Source: Sipunculus nudus
Taxonomy: Eukaryota > Annelida > Sipuncula > Golfingiida > Sipunculidae
Assembly: GCA_026874595.1 (NCBI GenBank)
Contig: CM049322.1
Coordinates: forward strand, 26,442,840 to 26,506,839
Length of the DNA: 64,000 nt
Direction of reading: 5' to 3'
This document shows, in pieces, positions 23,861-35,863 of this stretch (the first letter of the stretch is position 1; every line of letters starts with the position of its first letter). The notes under the pieces were generated by a model. The model saw only the letters and a list, made by a program, of their open reading frames with translations. It had not been told where the DNA came from and did no database searches. The position numbers were made by a program, and so were the translations under genes.

Positions 23861-25259
23861 TATAAATCACAGTATTATCAAGTGGCAATGATGGGGTATT
23901 AAACGGCATAAAAACAAGTAAAAGAATAACAGGTGGCGCTATCAGTTTTCGGTACATGACAACACTATCCAAGATTTTCGGTAAAGTTGATTTTTGGACC
24001 AATCAATGCATCCCTTATTGAGGTATTAATGATTTTGTGTGATTTTCACCATATATGGCAATATTCAAGGTCAAGGCCACTCTCATAGGAAAGGTCATGA
24101 CCCCTATTTAAATAAACATCATCCCATAAACCATATCTATGTATATGCATAATATGAAAGAAATCTGTCCATTAGTTTTTGACTTATAATGCTCACAGTA
24201 CTGTCAAGTGGCAATGATGGGGTCTTAAACGGCACGAAAACAAGTGAAATAATAACAGGTGGTGCCACCTGTTTCTGGTACATGATAATTCTTTCCAAGA
24301 TCTTCAATCAACTTGATTTTTGGACAAATCCATGCATCCCTTATTGAGATATTAATGATTTTGTGTAATTTTCACCATATATAGCAATATTCAAGGTCAA
24401 GGCCACTCTAATAGGAAAGGTCATGACCCGAATATATATATATACATCATCCCATATCCCATGTCTATGTATATGCATAATATGAGAAATCTGTCCATTA
24501 GTTTTTGACTTATAATGCTCACAGTACTGTTAAGTGGCAATGATGGGGGTATTAAACCGCACGAAAACAAGTAAAAGAATAACAGGTGGCACCACCTGTT
24601 TCCAATACATGACATTACTATCCAAGATCTTTGGTCAAGATGATTTTCGGACCAATCCATGCATCCCTTATTGAGAAATTAATGATTTTCTGTGATTTTT
24701 ACCATATATGGCAATATTCAAGGTCAAGGCCACTCTCACAGAAAAGGTCATGACCCCAATTTAAATAAACATCATCCCATAACCCATATCTATGTATATT
24801 CATAATATAAAAGAAATCTGTCCATTAGTTTTTGACTTATAATGCTCTAAGTACTGTCAAGGAGCAATTTTGGGGGTATTAAACGGCATGAAAACAAGTA
24901 AAGAATAATAGGTGGCGCCACCAGTTTTTGGAACATGACAGCCCTATCCATGATCTTCCATCAACTTGATTTTGGGATCAATCCATGCAAGATTTCTTGA
25001 GATATTTAAAAATTTGTGTGATTTTCCCCAAAATTGGACCTATTCAAGGTCAAGGACACTCTCCTAGTCAAGGTCATGACCTCATTTTTAATAGGCAATG
25101 GTCCTCTCACCCATATCTATACATATACCAAGTTTGGTAAAGATCCGTGAAATATTTTTTGAGTTATCGCGGCAACAAGATTTATATGCGGCGGCGGCAG
25201 CAGCGGCGGCGGGACCGGTATGAAAACATAGTATCCCCCGACTTTGTCTGGGGATACAA
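23861..25259 (+). mobile_element. E-family element, 326-bp tandem core, C-like 3' end
   Basis: Four core units are anchored at 'agtggcaatgatgggg' (23881, 24207, 24533, 24860), with spacings of 326, 326 and 327 bp. Each unit has an aggtggcgccacc-type palindrome, 'ttattgagatattaatgatttt' and 'attcaaggtcaaggccact'. The 3' end is GC-rich (GCGGCGGCGGCAGCAGCGG), then 'gaaaacatagtatcc', a hairpin (arms TATCCCC and GGGGATA, 25232-25256) and ATACAA. That tail is organised like the C tail although the cores differ. The 5' end starts in mid-unit, so it is truncated or was lost on insertion. Confidence 0.8.
24065..25051 (+). repeat. Four spaced TCAAGGTCA motifs in E units
   Basis: TCAAGGTCA occurs exactly at 24065, 24391, 24718 and 25043, once per unit. 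This is the consensus extended half-site bound by monomeric nuclear receptors (ERR, FTZ-F1/SF-1). Its use as a regulatory site here is untested. It may be incidental to repeat homogeneity. Confidence 0.6.
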
Positions 25260-26404
25260 TTATTAAAAGAATTATTCAGGGAATAATTCTTGCAAAATAT
25301 TAAACAAACTGGCCTCAGTATCATCAGTCGAAAAACGTTTTGTAGGTTTATAACTCATATGGGAAAATACAGCAAAATGGCAAAGTTCAGCTTCCCATAA
25401 CTCAGCCAAAAATCATTGAACCAAAACCATTTGAACAAACTTGAATTATCAACATCTAAGGATAATTAATGTGTGAGATTTAAGAATTTGGCCCAGTGGT
25501 TTTTGAGAAGAAGATTTTTGTAGCCACTTAGCTAAAATGGGCTGTTAGAGCATATGACTAAATTCAGCTTCCCATAACTCAGCCAAAAGTCACTGAACTT
25601 AGATCATTTGAACAAACTTGAATTATCAATATCTAAGGATAATTAATGTGTGAGATTTAAGAATTTGGCCAAGTGGTTTTTGAGAAGAAGATTTTTGTAG
25701 CCACTTAGCTAAAATGGGCTGTTATATCATATGACTAAATTCAGCTTCCCACAACTTAGCCAAAAGTCACTGAACTGAGACCATTTGAACAAACTTCAGA
25801 CAGCACTACCCTAGAATCCTTTCTGTGCAATATTAAACAACTTGGCCATATCATTTCAGAGAAGTAGTTATTTGTAGCTGTCAGTATGATACGGGCACTT
25901 ATGACACCCGTACAAAAAAGGCCGATGTAGGTGGCGCCACTAATACCTCAATTTCAGATATGAATATGACTCATGTGACCAACATTGGCATAAAATTTGG
26001 TGATGATAGGTCAAGCCATTTCTGAGGTTGTAATTTTAGTATGCTTTTTTGGACAGATGACTAAGTTCAACTTCCTGTAACTCGGCCAAAAATCACCTAA
26101 CTTAAACCATTCGAACAAACTGGAGAGAGATTGTTCCAGGAATCATTTCTGTAAAATATTGGACAATTTGGCTGAACAGATTCGGAGAACAAGATTTTTT
26201 TAAGCTTTTTTAGCTTTTTCCCTATAAAATCTAAGAAAATGCAGGTAGCCAAAAAATAAGCAAAATCGGATAGAGTTTTTTAGATGACTAATTTTATGCA
26301 TAAAATTTTCTGATACTTATTCTTGCCGTTTTCAAGATAGTATGGGTTAACGTACAGACGACGGACAACGCCACACCATCGCATAAGCTCACAGGTTCGC
26401 TAAA

Positions 26405-26699
26405 AAAGGAACAAGTAAAATCAATTTTGATTATTTACATAGTCTTGTGACAGGTGTTACAGCCACGTGTCTGAATGTCATAAGTTAAACATATTGACAT
26501 CTTTAATCAGTACCTATCTGAGTAAAATTTAAAAATTTTGACATTGTAACTTTTTTTTTAAGTTTTTAAATAAAAAATAAATTAACAAGCTGAAACTCTT
26601 GGAAAAGACTTGTGAATTTAGATTTATATTATCAACTGCATCTTTGTCAATCATTAATTTCCTTCATATAATCCCTAATAGTATAAACCAATATAATTT
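26405..26699. other. Single-copy-looking intron DNA
   Basis: AT-rich; no repeat of the listed families and no exon found. Confidence 0.5.
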
Positions 26700-27884
26700 A
26701 ACTAGAATACGGGTAGTCGACAAGCGACTGTGTATCCGCAAAAAATCAGAGTAGGACGGGTGAAGTGAGGCAGGGATTGATTGGCAAGGGGAATAGGTTA
26801 CATGTGTTACATATTAGAATGGATGTCTGCCACGTAAACATGATTGTTGGTGGCAACACCTGTTATTTGAACGAGAAACTATCCAAGATGTATACACATG
26901 CAAAATTTCAGGTGGAAAAGTCAAACCACTGCAGAGATATGAGTGATTTTATCAGACAAACAGATGGACGCTGTGCAAAATGGCTGCAGGTGGCGCCATT
27001 ATTTTTGTGTATGTTATAAGGCTATCCAAGGGCTATATTTGTGTAAATTTTTTTTCCCTGATTCGTCCAATGAGTCCCGAGATATAAGCATGGATGTCTA
27101 CAGTGTGAACGTGAATATAGGTGGTGCCACCTGTTATTTGAACAAGAAACTATCCAAGATGTATACACATGCAAAATTTCAGGTGGAAAAGTCAAACCAC
27201 TGCAAATATATGAGTGATTTTATCCCACAGCAGACAAACAGTTGGACGCTGTGCAAAATGGCTGCAGGTGGCGACACCACTTTTGTGTATTTTATAAAGC
27301 TATCCAAGGGCTACATTTGTGTTAAATATTTTTCCTGATTGGTCAAAAGAGTCCAGAGATATGAGCTTGGATGTCTGCAGCATGAACGTGAATGTAGGTG
27401 GTGCCACCTGTCATAAAATCAATAAAGCTATCTAGGATGTATACGCATGCCGAAGTACAGGTGAATTAGTCAAACCACAGCAGAGATATGAGTGATTTTA
27501 ACCAAAGGCAGATGAACAGATGGACACTGTGCAAACATTGTTGCAGGTGGCGCCACCATTTTTTGTGTATGTTATAAAGCTATCCAAGGGCTACATTTGT
27601 TCAAAATTTTTTTCCTGATCGGTCAAACGGTTCCGGAGACATGTAGGTTTGTGTGGAAACAGACGCACAAAGGGATGCTGGGCAGAGAGGAAAGGTCAGA
27701 GGTGAAGGCCAATTGGTTAGGCACCAGTTCACATGTGACCCTATAATTGGTGTAAGTTTCGGAAAAATCCGTCCAGTAGTCTCAGAGGAGTTCTCCGGAA
27801 AAGAACGCCGCGGCAGTGGTGGCGGCGCCAGCAGAACCTGGTCAAAAACATAGTATCTGCAAAACTTCATTTTGGCGGATACAA
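26700..27884 (+). mobile_element. C-family element, complete
   Basis: Starts AACTAGAATACGGG with the hairpin TAGTCG / CGACT and TGTATCCGC. Core half-units carry ggtggcgcca or ggtggtgccacc. The 3' module has 'ggaaacagacgcacaaagg', 'ttcacatgtgaccc' and a GC-rich patch (27805-27835). It ends in the GGCGGATACAA tail at 27874-27884. It is shorter than the 9.5-kb copy because it has fewer core units. Confidence 0.85.
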
Positions 27885-29004
27885 TTATTTTTTTTTCATG
27901 ATTAAAATTGAAAAGAAAAGTACCATAGGTGACTCAATGGTGTTACTTGGAATACATTTTCATCAATCCATACAAAATCCATAAAACATCAGTAACTGCA
28001 AGGTTATTCCCTGTTACTCATCAACTGTCAAATTCCTTTTCTATTGATTATTTTTAAAATTGTTATTATAGACCTATAAAATTTATTTATTCATTGTTTA
28101 TTGTTATGCTGTTGGTCTAAACAACTAATAGATGAGCTGGGTTGGACACCTGGATCAGCTGTGGCCAGCAATAAGCTGCCCAGCTGCAAGTATATGCCCC
28201 CTGTCAAGCGTGCATAATTGGCCTGAAAGGTCAAGAAGAGAACATACAGGTGACTGAAGAGGGGCTGGGTAGAGCCTGGGTCTGACATGGTCGCATAAAA
28301 AACTTTAATAAAAGCTACAGTTTTTGGCCAATTTCTTTCAACTTTCAAAACAAGTTAAAAGCCTTATTCCTGCATGTTATGAAAATTATATCAACAGTGC
28401 TTACCGAATCATACATGCAATGATCAAAATTAGGCAAAATTTAAGGTACTGATTTTATATTTATGCTAATAATTTATAAAATTTTAAAAGTTCAGATCTA
28501 ATTTTGGGTAAACAATTGAATCTTGATTAAATATAGAAATATACCTGAAAGAAAGTCTCTAACTTCAGCAATTCTCAAGTTAAGGGAGTAAACATATTTC
28601 CTGAATTTTTACAAAGTGCATTATGTTTGGGCCCATTAATTCAAGAATTTAAAAAAATATTGAAATAATTTCTGGTATGTACATAGGAAATATATAGAGG
28701 AATGAATATATTAAAAATGGTCAATATCAGGTCAGTGGTTTTGATATTAGGCAGTCTTGAAGTGTAACAATGGGTTTTAAATGGAAAACTGAGGTTTTTC
28801 CTTAATAATTCGAAGGAACGAAGTCTTAGTGACCCAATTTTCGGAATGGTAGGGGATTTTGGGGACATCTTAAGGTTTGCTGAATTTCAGATTCGTAGGT
28901 CCAACGGTTTCAAAACATGCCAGTTTAACAGACGGACGGACGGACAGCCAACGGACAAAGGACCACTACTATAGCTCAGATGACTTAAAGTCAGCTGAGC
29001 TAAA
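27885..29004 (+). mobile_element. A-core element with internal unique segment
   Basis: From about 28310 the A-core order is clear and ends with GACGGACGGACGGACAGCC and the hairpin tail (AGCTCAGATGAC / GTCAGCTGAGCT) at 28974-29004. The upstream segment (28085-28300) is less repetitive; a minus-strand 85-codon frame there is not recognisable as a gene. Confidence 0.7.
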
Positions 29005-29331
29005 CATTGGGGCAAAATTGACCTAATTTCTTGCATGTACATAGGAAATACATGCAGGAACAGTTGTGCCAAATTTGAATAAAACAACAATATTGGTTTT
29101 CATAATGGGCAGTCTTGCAGTATAATAATAGTTTTTTAATGGGAGGTTATTCCTTCATATTTTATAGGAATGAAGTTACAGTGACCCAGTTTTTGGTTTG
29201 GTAGGAGATCTTAGGGACAGTATGCTGCATTTAAGATTTGTAGGTCCAAAAGTCTCAAAATGTGCCAGTTAATGGACGGACAGACAGACAGACAGCCGAT
29301 GGACAAAGGACTTACAGTCAGCAGAACTAAT
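29005..29331 (+). mobile_element. A-core element fragment next to EI24 exon
   Basis: Second A core in tandem: 'aatttcttgcatgtacatagg', 'ggtaggagatcttagg', (GACA)n at 29278-29296 and a weak tail CAGTCAGCAGAACTAA. It ends only 13 bp from the exon border at 29344, so its insertion nearly reached the splice donor side of the EI24 exon. Confidence 0.7.
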
Positions 29332-29344
29332 AACTATGCATTAC

Positions 29345-29456
29345 CTGATCACATACGAAGCAGGCAAAGAAGTGAGGATGGCCAAGGGGAAACCAAACCC
29401 GATAAAGTATGGCCAGTTGGCTTCAATAAACCGTAACCTCTTCTGGACTTCCCAAC
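29345..29456 (-). CDS. EI24: EI24 orthologue, internal exon (second of three)
   Basis: A minus-strand 112-bp exon lies between a pyrimidine-rich acceptor (tctcttttttcag) and a donor GTAATG. It starts with GT, completing the split glycine codon of the previous exon, and ends with AG, which the next exon completes to serine. The peptide runs WEVQKRLRFIEANWPYFIGF and then GFPLAILTSLPASYVI. The NWPYF-GFG-PLA core followed by SY-IIS is characteristic of EI24 as I know it, so the family call is firm. It would form a cytosolic linker followed by a transmembrane helix. The upstream intron is 28,827 bp and the downstream intron 26,087 bp, both filled with repeats. No frameshift or stop disturbs the exon, so it looks functional. 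Confidence 0.92.
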
Positions 29457-29883
29457 CTGAAAAAAGAGAATCAGTGAAATCTGTATTTACAGTCAGATGA
29501 ACTAAACTGTACTTCATTCCAAGTGGCTTAAGTTTAATAAAGAAGTTTTGATAATTCATGCTATTTTAACTAAGAGCTAGACAGCATTCAGGAGCGCACA
29601 TTCTTCTACCAACATCACAGCTGACTACTGGAGGTGGCCTTTGATATTTGCTGTGGTTTCAAATTTGCAATACAATTAATTCTCAGTCTTAAGCCACATA
29701 TTCATTATATGCTGCACCAAGACTTTCCCATTACCCTGTCCATTATGCCCGAATAAAAAGAAAATCTGGAAAAGACCCCTTCATAGCTGCACCTGGACAC
29801 TGAGTGCACCAACACCATGCCAGCTGGGGCCATTCAAGTGTTCTGGGATCGTTGGCTGCTCCATGATAATATAAATTCAAAGA

Positions 29884-30188
29884 TTGGCAGTATTGAGTGA
29901 ATCTTAACCTAATCTGATACAGTTTGCAGTCTGCCAAAGCTATATATAGATCCAGGCTGACCTTTGGTCTGTTGCTAAATCTGAAATAGTTGGCAGTCTG
30001 CCAAGCTATTTATAGAATCAGAAACAATCTTGGCCTGTTGGTAAATCTGTTTTCACTGAAAGACTTTGGCTAAAATGCTTTTTTTTAAGCTGATGCATTC
30101 ATAAGATTTTTATTATAAAAATGTTTAGAATAATAAAAGATGCAGTCCTTTCATTTTTAAAGGTCTAATAATTGTGCCAACATCATTT
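29884..30188 (+). mobile_element. FG-family middle fragment
   Basis: Has 'ctaatctgatacagtttgcagtctgcc', 'ggcctgttgg.aaatctg' and 'aataataaaagatgcagtcc' in FG order. Neither terminus is present. Confidence 0.65.
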
Positions 30189-30193
30189 AAAAA

Positions 30194-31034
30194 CAAGGGA
30201 CCTATGGGTCACTGTGCTCAGCTGACGTTAACCTTGAAGGTAAAAATCTAAAATAATATCTAATGGAGATAAAGCGTAAGAGGAAGAGGTAATAAAGGCC
30301 ATGATTGGTTTATATGATTGGTTTGTATTGATGAGCAAGAAATTGTTGCAAAAAATATTTTGTGACCTGACCATGTGTTTCCTAATGTTGAAACTAAAGC
30401 ATGTGAGCAGTTTGTGAACAAATGATCTGTACTATTACCATGATCATTAGTTGGTTTTTCGATTAACTGTTGACATTTCAGTAGTTTACACATTTGTTCA
30501 ATTGAATATATTTTTTTGTATAATATATATTATTAAATATATATGTATTTTTTTATGAAATGTATACAGTTGAAATATAGCTAATTAACAACATAAAACA
30601 GGGCAAACAAAGCCTGATCTCAAATTCTGCTGAGGCAGGAAAATAGTGAACAAATGTTTGTATTAAATCCTGATTTTTTTATCACATCAATTATTTTCTA
30701 ATTTAAGTTTATATTTCTATACATTTCCAATTTAACATATATATCTGAATATAAAAGTTGATTCATAATTCTCAATTGCATCATCATAAATCTCAATCTT
30801 GTCAGATAACACCACATCATGCATACAAATGTTTATTTATTTTTTACCACAAAAATATATCTTTTAAATCTGCAAAACAATAAATATCTAAAAATAATAC
30901 TTGATTTAGATTTCACAATTTTTGTGTCTTTATTTATCCATAATGTGTTTCATATTTTATAATAATTTAAGCATACTGATGGGTTCATTTATATTTGTTA
31001 AAATCATTTAAAAGAAAATTGATTTCTTTAAAGA
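30194..31034 (+). mobile_element. H-family element, tandem copy 1
   Basis: Starts CAAGGGACCTATGGGTCACT and GCTCAGCTGAC and runs for about 840 bp to 'gatttctttaaaga'. The following 842 bp repeat it closely. The minus-strand frames 'MCKLLKCQQLIEKPTNDHG' are nearly the same in both only because the DNA is. Confidence 0.85.
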
Positions 31035-31035
31035 A

Positions 31036-31877
31036 CAAGGGACCTATGGGTCACTGTGCTCAGCTGACGTTAACCTTGAAGGTAAAAATCTAAAATAATA
31101 TCAAATGGAGATAAAGTGTAAGAGGAAGAGGTAATAAAGGCCATGGTTGCTTTATATGATTGGTTTGTATTGATGAGCAAGAAATTGTTGCAAAAAATAT
31201 TTTGTGACCTGACCATGTGTTTCCTAATGATGAAACTAAAGCATGTGAGCAGTTTGTGAACAAATGATCTGTACTATTACCATGATCATTAGTTGGTTTT
31301 TCGATTAACTGTTGACATTTCAGTAGTTTACACATTTGTTCAATTGAATCTATTTTTTTGTATAATATATATTATTAAATATAAAGGAATTTTTTTCATG
31401 AAATGTATACAGTTGAAATATAGCTAATTAACAACATAAAACAGGGCAAACAAATCCTGATCTCAAATTCTACTGAGGCAGGAAAATAATGAACAAATGT
31501 TTGTATTAAATCCTCATTTTTTTATCACATCAATTATTTTCTAGTTTAAGTTTATATTTCTATACATTTCCAATTCAACATATATATCTGAATATAAAAG
31601 TTGATTCATAATTCTCAATTGCATTATCATAAATCTCAATCTTGTCAGATAACACCACATCATGCATACAAATGTTTATTTAATTTTTACCACAAAAATA
31701 TCTTTTAAATCTGCAAAACAATAAATATCAAAAAATAATACTTGATTTAGATTTCACAATTTTTAATTGTGTCTTTATTTATCCATAATGTGCTTCATAT
31801 TTTATAATGATTTAAGCATACTGATGGGTTCAATTATATTTGTTAAAATCATTTAAAAGAAAATTGATTTCTTTAAA
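31036..31877 (+). mobile_element. H-family element, tandem copy 2
   Basis: Offset 842 bp from copy 1, differing by scattered substitutions and small indels. It ends 'gatttctttaaa' at the junction with the X segment. Confidence 0.85.
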
Positions 31878-32136
31878 AATGCTACATTATACAACATTTC
31901 ATCTTCTGGATTACACCTTGAATTATTTTTTCAAGGAAAGTTTTTGCATATCGGAGTGGAAACAGCATTACAATTAAGGAGATACAGTGAAAACAATAAC
32001 AATTACTGCATAACACTTGGTGGGTTGGGTTTGCGGGGAGGGGGGGGGGGGGGGACAAATCAGAAACCCTGGCAATGCTGACTTCCAGTGACCTGGAGTG
32101 GGACCCTGCATCTGTAATCAAAGCAAGTGACTACAG
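31878..32136 (+). other. X segment, intact copy (empty site for C insertion)
   Basis: Runs 'aatgctacattatacaacatttcatc ... gtgactacagaaacc', with a G run at 32041-32054. Other copies: first half at 34917-35037 and 38294-38416 (reverse), second half at 37236-37430 (reverse) and 52288-52380. Here 'caataacaa' and 'ttactgc' are contiguous (31994-32009), whereas at 37431-38293 a C element separates them. Confidence 0.85.
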
Positions 32137-32929
32137 AAACCATTTGAAAAGCTAAGAGAAAATGGCCCATCTTAAATGAACCTCTGTAAATTATAGAATA
32201 ATGGACATGAGCTAAAGCATATGGACTGTGTAATAAATGAAACCTTTGGCCTGAAACCATTTAGTGATGCACCAAGGGAAAAAATGGGCCTATGGTAAGT
32301 GTCATATAAAAGTTCCATTTCATAAACAAATAATGTGTGAAGGTAATTAAGTTTTCAAAAGTTAAATATATGGCCATATGAGTTAAAAATTAATCCCACA
32401 AAGTTTGACCAATATTCCTAATTTTAAAAACTAGGTTTAACAGTGTTATTCACACATAGGCCCCGCCAACTTTAAGAGATATGAATGAAATGCTACTAAG
32501 TATTTATATCTTCTTAAATCTTGTCAGTTAGCACTTACATTAGGTCCTAATATTTTACCATATTTGAATATTAGGATTAAATTCCTGAAAATTTTTTTCT
32601 TTAAAAAAATCAAAATTGTCCAAGTCTCGACAAAAAGAATTTTTTTAATATAAAAATTATAAGCTTTGTCTTGTATATTAGTCTTGTGTATCGAAGCGGT
32701 GGGTCAGGGAGGGGTCTCTGTTGTTACTGTTCATCGCTGAAAAAATGTGAAATTATAAGATTCATCTTGTTTAAGAGTACACGTCTGTCAACAGAATAGG
32801 GTGGGGGGGGGGGGGGGGGGGGGAGAGAAAGGCTCCCTGTGGTATTTATGCTGGCAGCCTGATCAAGCTCAACAAGAGAGAGGGCTTGCCTGAGTGATGG
32901 GATTACATAATACCCTGGGGAGCATTGAG
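32137..32929. other. Single-copy-looking DNA with long poly-G
   Basis: No gene seen. G run at 32803-32823 (about 21 nt). Around 32830-32980 a less repetitive stretch precedes the first A module. Confidence 0.55.
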
Positions 32930-34106
32930 AGTTGCACTGAATGACCTACAGTGACCTCAGTGGACTGCTTGACAATGTATGGGAATACAACAAGAGCCTC
33001 CAAACAAATTCAATAACTAGCCTAATTTTGCAGCTTTTACTTTCAAATTTAAGATTTTAACAGATTAAATCCTAATGTGTACATGCTGTGAAAATAACAT
33101 CCACAGTACTTACAGGAAAAAATTGTGCTGTGGCCAAAGTTGGGCAAAATTTAAGGTACTGATTTTATATTTATGCTAATAACTTAAAAAAATGCATTTT
33201 TCAGATCTAATTTTCGGTATACAATTGAATCTTGATTAAATGATGTTATATTTCTGAAAAAAAGTCTCAGCCATTCTGATTTTAAGTGAGTAAAATATAT
33301 ATCCTGATTTTTTACAAGGTGCATTATGTATGGGCCTGTAACTTCAACAAATTATGCAATACTGACCGAAATTTTGGTATGTACATAGGAAATGTATGGA
33401 AGAATATGAATATTTACAATTACATCTAACATTATGCCAATTTTTGGATTACCAGGTAAACAAAAGTAGGGTCATGATGCTAGAAAATACAAATACATTA
33501 AGGCTTCTAAAAATCTTCAATAGCTAGACTAATTTTTAAGCTTATACTTTCAAATTCAAAATTCATCAGATTAAATCCACATGTAAACTGGCTGTGAAAA
33601 TTAAATCAAATGTACTTATAAGAAAAAAATGTGACATGGTCAAATTTAGGCAAAGTTTAAGGTACCAATTTTTTATTTTTGCTAATATTTTAAAAAAATT
33701 AACAGATCTTGATCTAATTTTGGGTATTCAATTTAATTTTGATTTATTAAAGATATATTACTGGAAAAAAGTCCATAGCTTTAAAATGTTTTGTTTTAAG
33801 TGATCAAATATCTTTCCTGATTTTTTACAAAATGCATTATGTTTGAGCCCATAACTTTTTTTAAATCATATAATACAGACCTAATTTCTGACATGTACAT
33901 AGGAACTATATAGAGGAATATTTATGGTAAATATGAGGAAAAACAGGTGAGTGGTTTCATGGTTAGGCTGTCCTGAAATGTGAAAATAGGTTTTTAATAA
34001 AAAATTGAGGTTTTTCCTTAATTTCTCAAAGGAACAAAGTCGCAAAGACCCCGTTTTCAGCTTGGTAGGAGATCCTGAGGACATCTAACATTATGCCAAC
34101 AACCTT
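32930..34106 (+). mobile_element. A-core modules, direct repeat copy 1
   Basis: Begins with 'gagttgcactgaatgacc' and 'ggactgcttgacaatgta', then A-core phrases twice. The same start recurs 1,189 bp later (gacaatgta at 32971 and 34160), so this is a large direct repeat with the next feature. Confidence 0.75.
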
Positions 34107-34916
34107 GGGAGCATAGAGAGCTGCACTGAATGACCAACAGTGACCACAGTGGACTGCTTGACAATGTAAGGGAATACAACAAGAGCCTCCAAAAAAATTC
34201 AATAACTAGCCTAATTTTGCAGCTTTTATTTTCAAATTTCAGATTTAAACAGATTAAATCCTTATTTGTAAATGCTGTTAAAATTAGATCCACATTACTT
34301 ACAGGAAAAAAACGTGCCATGGTCAAAATTGGGCAAAATTTAAGGTACCAATTTTTTATTTTTGTTTATATTTTAAAAAATTTTGATCTTATTTTTGGTA
34401 TACAATTTAATTTTGATAAAATAAAGTTATATTACTGGAAAAAAAGTCCATAGCTTTAACATGTTTTGTGTTAAGTGATCAAATATCTTTCCTGATTTTT
34501 TCCAAAATGCATTATGTTTGGGTCCATAACTTTTTTAAATTATATAATACAGACCTAATTTCTGGCATGTACATAGGAACTATATAGAGGAATATTTATG
34601 GTTAATATGAGGAAAAACAGATGAGTGGTTTCAATATTAGGCAGTCTTGAAGTGTAAAAATAGGTTTTTAATAAAAAATTGAGGTTTTTCCTTAATTTCT
34701 CAAAGGAACGAAGTCGCAAAGACCCAGTTTTTGGCTTGATAGGAGATCTTGGGGACATCTAACATTATGCCGAATTTTGGATTCCTAGGTCTTACGGTTT
34801 CAAAACGTGCCACATCGACGGACAGACGGACGGACGAACGGACAGACAGATGGATGGACGACGGACAATGGACCACGACTATAGCTCAGATGACTTATAG
34901 TCAGCTGAGCTAAAAA
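34107..34916 (+). mobile_element. A-core element, direct repeat copy 2 with 3' end
   Basis: Contains the full A-core order, then ACGGACAGACGGACGGACG, more GGAC repeats (34816-34868) and the hairpin AGCTCAGATGAC / GTCAGCTGAGCT with TAAAA (34879-34916). X begins directly after it. The same junction appears reversed at 38416. Confidence 0.85.
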
Positions 34917-35037
34917 TGCTACATTACACAACATTGCATCTTCTGGATTACACCTTGAATTATTTTTTCAAGGAAAGTTTTTGCATATCGGAGTGGAAAC
35001 AGCATTACAATTAAGGAGATACAGTGAAAACAATAAC

Positions 35038-35592
35038 AACTAGAATACGGGTAGTCGACAAGCGACTACGTGTATCTGCCTAAATCAGAGTGGAACGGGT
35101 GAAGTGAGGCATGGATTGAGTGGCAAGGGGAAATAGAGTGAAGTGTTGCATATTAGCATGGATGTCTGCAGCCAAATGGTGTATGTAGGTTGCGCCACCT
35201 ACCAAAAAATCCAGAAAGCCATCCAAGTTGTATACATATGCAAAATTTGAGGCAGATAAGACAAACCACTATATGTTTATGAGTGATTTTAGCCCGTGGC
35301 AGACAAACAGATGGACGCTGTGAAAAAATGGTTGAAGGTGGCACCACCAGTTTTGCGTATGATAAAGAGCTATGTGAGATCTATACACATGCAAAATTTT
35401 GGCCCAATCGGTCAAACGGTTCCCGAGATATGAGCTTGGATGTCTGCAGCGTAAATGTGAATGTAGGTGGCGCCACCTGTCATAAAATCAGAAGAGCTAT
35501 CCAGGATGTATACACATGCCAAATTTCAGGTGAATTAGTCAAATCACTGCAGAGATATGAGTGATTTTAACCCAAGGCAGACGAACAGATGG
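35038..35592 (+). mobile_element. C-family element, 5' part
   Basis: Starts AACTAGAATACGGG with the hairpin TAGTCG / CGACTA and three half-units, and stops after 'gacgaacagatgg', where unrelated sequence begins. It is the truncated partner of the complete insertion at 37431-38293. Confidence 0.85.
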
Positions 35593-35715
35593 ACATCAGG
35601 TCAGTATAGATGCAGTGTACTGGGCAGTTATATAACACCTTCAGGTCTGACCTACTGCCACTGTGAGTGTCTGGGCCAAGCTGGGTCAGGCAGTAATTAC
35701 CAGAGAGCCTCTCTT

Positions 35716-35750
<35 letters not shown>

Positions 35751-35824
35751 GGCAGTCCAGCTCTCTCTTTCTCTCTCTCTTTTTCTCTCTCTCTCTCCTC
35801 TGCTTTTTCTCTTTCTCTTTCTCT

Positions 35825-35863
<39 letters not shown>

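Larger units (their letters stand above)
22637..26404 (+). mobile_element. FG-family element interrupted by an E element
   Basis: The F half begins in mid-unit (ttgtaggtggcaccacagtc) and includes 32-bp (22905-23000) and 22-bp (23140-23255) minisatellites. A middle segment with 'ataacctgaaatctaaatgtc' (23740-23860) is shared with 48590-48700. After the E insertion the G half (25260-26404) has tandem units containing 'ttcagcttcccataactcagcc' and ends GCATAAGCTCACAGGTTCGC plus TAAA. Parallel order in the copy at 47451-49723 shows this is one family. Confidence 0.8.
33203..35592 (+). repeat. Left arm of 2.4-kb inverted duplication
   Basis: Reverse complement of 37779-40120. Paired positions sum to about 73323 in the outer part and 73371 at the inner end; the difference is about 48 bp of indels, mostly one deletion of about 38 bp in the right arm. 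Open frames translate identically over 67 and 89 codons in the two arms, so divergence is very low. The arm stops inside a C element. Confidence 0.85.

Noticed and set aside
26943-27338. 131-codon plus-strand frame
   Set aside because: Formed by C core half-units; the peptide repeats with the DNA unit and has no domain.
28091-28348. 85-codon minus-strand frame as a possible EI24 exon
   Set aside because: Peptide does not match EI24 and lacks paired splice sites in phase; the correct next exon is at 3183-3257.
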